Source: Methanocorpusculum vombati
GTDB taxonomy: Archaea > Halobacteriota > Methanomicrobia > Methanomicrobiales > Methanocorpusculaceae
Assembly (NCBI RefSeq): GCF_026891935.1
Contig: NZ_JAPTGC010000004.1
Span: 62,001 to 126,000, forward strand
Length of the DNA: 64,000 nucleotides
Direction: 5' to 3'
Below, piece by piece: positions 61,721-64,000 of this stretch. The stretch's first letter is position 1. Every line of letters begins with the position of its first letter. The notes under the pieces are model-generated. The model had not been told where the DNA came from. It ran no database searches and saw only the letters and a list, made by a program, of their open reading frames with translations. Position numbers and translations under genes: made by a program.

Positions 61721-61967
61721 TTATTGATCATAAACTCGCATTTCACCCAAAAAATTCAAAAATATGATCAATACCTATATCATCACTGAGATCAATATAC
61801 CCGATTATGGGGATCGGCATATTCCCCAAAAAATGCAACTGACGCAGGCATCTGCATGGGTTGTACTGTTGACTGCGTCCGATCTTTGAGTCGGAGAGGC
61901 GGATAACAGAAAGCCGGAACATTCTCCACACAGGTTCCGTTCCGACATATGCCAAGTAGGCAATAAT
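61721..61967 (+). repeat. Duplicated upstream region, copy 1, with a 123-base hairpin-rich insertion
   Basis: Positions 61721-61822 match 63763-63864 at about 91 of 102 positions, without gaps, and 61946-61967 match 63860-63881 exactly. Between them copy 1 carries 123 extra bases (61823-61945) bounded by catat on both sides, which is single in copy 2. The insertion can form stems gacgcag/ctgcgtc (61841/61873), ccga/tcgg (61879/61891) and cggaac/gttccg (61915/61933). The region leads into the exported-protein gene at 62032. It may hold a shared promoter (tatatcat around 61776-61783). Confidence 0.75.
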
Positions 61968-62031
61968 CGAGATATCACATTTTGTGGCGAGAGAATTATC
62001 TTGACTCGGATATTGCCATGGAGTTGATTCT

Positions 62032-63015
62032 ATGAACCTAAAGATATTTCTTATTTCAATGATGGTGGTGTTATTAACCACAGTAGTGATTGCCACACCA
62101 GTTTGTGCAAATGAAAATAATGTCACAGATGCTGAAATAGCTCTGGAGATTCCTGATTTACTCTCCGTACAAAGAACAATCATTACACAGGATCTACTGG
62201 ATAAGATGGCACGTCAAATCTCTAATAATGATCAATTGGATCTTTTAGAGAAAGAACAACGCCTGAGTTATATCTCAATCATTCATGAAAAATACCCAAA
62301 TCTAACTTCAGATGATACCGAAGGAATTGTGGAATTACTGTCAACTATCATCAGCGAATCAGAACCAGTTCCTACCGTTACTCCCTATTGGGGTGGTGTA
62401 AAACCGGATGAAGGTCCCCCATACTCTTATGGGATGCACAATGCAATGGCGAGGCATGCAGCTTCAACGATGGGAATCACCAATACTGCTTATCTTGATC
62501 TCATTGAAGCATGTGCTTCGGAGCCAGATACATGGTTTGGGCAGCTTGGCACAGTTGTTCACTATAACCCTACTGCTCAATTATACGCCGAGGCGCATGC
62601 AAATGAGGCGATCTCTCATCTGTCTGCTCAGTCCCATGTAGAAGGGTATAAAGATTTGTCATATGCATTACATTTTATGTCTGATCTCTCAAATACATTC
62701 CATGCCAATACTCTTGTACAGGATTATGGTGCCCATTACTTATATGAAGTATATGTAGCAAATAATTGGGAAAATGGTGAGAACTATCGTAATGCTATGA
62801 CATCTGCCTCAGGATACTATGCAATAACTGATGTTAGCGAAGCAGGAAGCAATCTTGCATCATTAGCTGGTTCATATGCCAACGCAATTTATCTTACACT
62901 TATATCTGAACCCAATACTTGGACAAATGATCCTGATGTGATCGCCTACACGAAGGAATGTATCAAATTGGGTATTCGATATGATAAAGGATTAGTTGAG
63001 TATGTGATCGGATAA
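62032..63015 (+). CDS. Exported zinc-dependent phospholipase C-like protein
   Basis: A 327-aa protein with a signal peptide (MNLKIFLISMMVVLLTTVVIATPVCA). Residues 128-300 resemble the all-helical S1/P1 nuclease-phospholipase C fold: a GMHNAMARHAA histidine pair, AEAHANEAISHL, and LSYALHFMSDLSNTFHANTL, whose H..D..H spacing (HFMSDLSNTFH) is the hallmark zinc site. A long acidic linker lies between. If active it would hydrolyse phospholipids or phosphodiesters outside the cell. AT-rich; followed 14 bases on by another exported-protein gene. The family call comes from the zinc pattern alone. Confidence 0.55.
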   Translation: MNLKIFLISMMVVLLTTVVIATPVCANENNVTDAEIALEIPDLLSVQRTIITQDLLDKMARQISNNDQLDLLEKEQRLSYISIIHEKYPNLTSDDTEGIVELLSTIISESEPVPTVTPYWGGVKPDEGPPYSYGMHNAMARHAASTMGITNTAYLDLIEACASEPDTWFGQLGTVVHYNPTAQLYAEAHANEAISHLSAQSHVEGYKDLSYALHFMSDLSNTFHANTLVQDYGAHYLYEVYVANNWENGENYRNAMTSASGYYAITDVSEAGSNLASLAGSYANAIYLTLISEPNTWTNDPDVIAYTKECIKLGIRYDKGLVEYVIG

Positions 63016-63029
63016 TTTACAGGATAATT

Positions 63030-63737
63030 ATGCAAGAAAAGAAGAGAACACCTTGGTTCATCGTGGGATTGATCCTCATTCTATTTTTATCCCTGCCCTT
63101 AGGATACATGGGTGCCAGCTGTATCGCTGGTTTTGTGAATGGGGAGAAAGCATACGAGGTAACGATCTCCGGTTTTGAAAATTCTTCCCTTGAACAGTCC
63201 CTTACCCTCTATCTGCCGTTGCCTCTGGTAAACGGTGAACCCCTCTATCCGGATGATCAATATCAGAACAAACAGTTTTCCGGCTGGGAATCATCCGTTG
63301 TCGAGACACCCTATGGAAAAATGCTGGCATTCCACACAACCTCCCTGCCGGTACAAAATCTCCATGCCGAGTTCCGGGAAACCGGTATCCTCACACACTC
63401 TCTCCCAAAACTGCATGGGGATTCCTCTCTAACGTACTTCCCGCAATCTGCGGATAATCTCAGTACGATTCTCCAGTACAACGCGATGAATAACTATCCA
63501 CACTGGGGCGGGCCGTTTCCGACCTATGTGTATTTCCCTGATTCTTGTGCAGACATGAACGTGCCCTTCGTCGAAATACGGACTTCTGCGAAAGTAAAAA
63601 GAACGACCTGGCATTTTCCGAGGAGTTATGGTATGACATACTATCTTGAAAGTCATGTAAAAATCCCCGGAGAACATGCGTCAGGATTTGTTACCATACC
63701 CGGCTTTTCCCGGAACGTTCCCTGGGATGGATTTTAA
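63030..63737 (+). CDS. Membrane-anchored hypothetical protein, 235 aa
   Basis: A single N-terminal helix (WFIVGLILILFLSLPLGYMG, about residues 9-28) anchors or exports the rest. The outer domain is beta-rich, with ENSSLEQSLTLYLPLPLVNGEPLY and a tail with FVTIPGFSRNVPWDGF. No family is recognised. It begins 14 bases after the phospholipase-like gene, so they are likely co-expressed. Its downstream region repeats the upstream region of that gene. Confidence 0.62.
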   Translation: MQEKKRTPWFIVGLILILFLSLPLGYMGASCIAGFVNGEKAYEVTISGFENSSLEQSLTLYLPLPLVNGEPLYPDDQYQNKQFSGWESSVVETPYGKMLAFHTTSLPVQNLHAEFRETGILTHSLPKLHGDSSLTYFPQSADNLSTILQYNAMNNYPHWGGPFPTYVYFPDSCADMNVPFVEIRTSAKVKRTTWHFPRSYGMTYYLESHVKIPGEHASGFVTIPGFSRNVPWDGF

Positions 63738-63762
63738 CGAACCTATCTTTATATTGGTAAAA

Positions 63763-63881
63763 TTATTGATCATAAACTCGCATTTCACCCAAGAAATTCA
63801 AAAATACTATCAATACCTATATCACCAGTGAGATCAATCTGCTGGATTATAGGGATCAGCATATGCCAAGTAGGCAATAAT
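63763..63881 (+). repeat. Duplicated upstream region, copy 2 (without insertion)
   Basis: This matches 61721-61822 and 61946-61967 as one uninterrupted block, and ends 23 bases before the ATG at 63905. Both copies precede genes for exported or membrane proteins, so the repeat probably carries a shared promoter or operator. The presence of catat once here, but on both sides of the insertion in copy 1, suggests that copy 2 is the ancestral form. Confidence 0.75.
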
Positions 63882-63904
63882 GGCCTTCGGGAAATTGATA
63901 TCCC

Positions 63905-64000
63905 ATGAAGCAAACCACCAGACGTATCCTCAGTATCATACTGATACTTCTCATAGCTGTGTCTATTTTTTCGATCATTCTTTGGTCTTCGGCGGAAGAT
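63905..64000 (+). CDS. Membrane or exported protein, 5' part only
   Basis: The first 32 codons are in the window: a basic start MKQTTRR, then a long hydrophobic segment ILSIILILLIAVSIFSIILW, then SSAED. It is a membrane anchor or signal peptide; the window ends inside the gene. The start follows the duplicated upstream region, which suggests co-regulation with the 62032 gene. The family cannot be judged. Confidence 0.55.
   Translation, partial: MKQTTRRILSIILILLIAVSIFSIILWSSAED

Noticed and set aside
61743-62183. 146-codon minus frame across the duplicated upstream region
   Set aside because: It overlaps the signal peptide of the exported protein at 62032 on the other strand and includes the repeat; no domain was seen.

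Overview
The window is archaeal chromosome, most likely from a hydrogenotrophic methanogen of the Methanomicrobiales; a Methanocorpusculum-like organism is my best guess. The evidence is the methanopterin gene for beta-RFAP synthase, a methanogenesis-marker-2 (AIR-synthase-like) gene, an FmdE-family protein, archaeal TruD, Pth2 and 6-phospho-3-hexuloisomerase, a DadD-type deaminase beside a methylthioinosine phosphorylase, archaeal-type LeuC/LeuD, tRNA-Ala without an encoded CCA, and TATA-like boxes 25-35 bases ahead of several starts. Housekeeping genes are moderately GC-rich and accessory blocks are clearly AT-rich.

Layout. 0-7 kb: a cysteine-desulfurase-like enzyme, an asparagine-synthase-like operon led by a possible ribbon-helix-helix protein and facing three helically phased palindromes, an unusual DAACS-type transporter, purB, and a second putative RHH/coiled-coil protein. 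7-11.5 kb: a four-gene membrane operon (UbiA/DPPR-synthase-like, HAD-GtrA fusion, SDR, GT-C glycosyltransferase) that looks like polyprenyl-phosphate-pentose synthesis and surface glycosylation. 11.8-22.2 kb: an AAA/DUF4143 ATPase, thiD, a marker-2 gene frameshifted in a 16-G tract, a radical SAM/HhH protein, rubrerythrin, a decayed rubredoxin-glutamate synthase, hxlB, an aminotransferase, an M42 peptidase, a GLUG-repeat protein and rubredoxin. 22.2-28.6 kb: a metal ABC transporter operon with an embedded FmdE protein, a GyrI-like protein, an SdpR/SdpI pair with its probable operator, truD and pth2.

28.6-38 kb is a type I restriction-modification island on the minus strand. The order is hsdM, hsdS, an FRG-domain gene, a broken MNT nucleotidyltransferase, a 178-aa protein overlapping a DUF1828/1829 protein, then hsdR. 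This is the best place in the window to look for undescribed defence or regulatory biology. 38-44 kb mixes small membrane, secreted and zinc-ribbon proteins with an NcsA/SAMP-like tRNA thiolation pair. 44-61.3 kb is mainly core metabolism and repair: uvrA, a plsC-like gene, dadD, mtiP, tRNA-Ala followed by a MITE-like element, beta-RFAP synthase, an SPL-like radical SAM protein, mutM, an EctB-like aminotransferase, an Orn/Lys/Arg decarboxylase-family protein, and leuA-leuC-leuD-leuB. 61.3-64 kb holds lineage-specific secreted or membrane proteins, two of which share a duplicated upstream region; one copy of that region carries a hairpin-rich insertion.

No rRNA, CRISPR array, prophage or transposase gene was seen. 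All family assignments were made by reading motifs, with no database search. Identities and counts are by eye.
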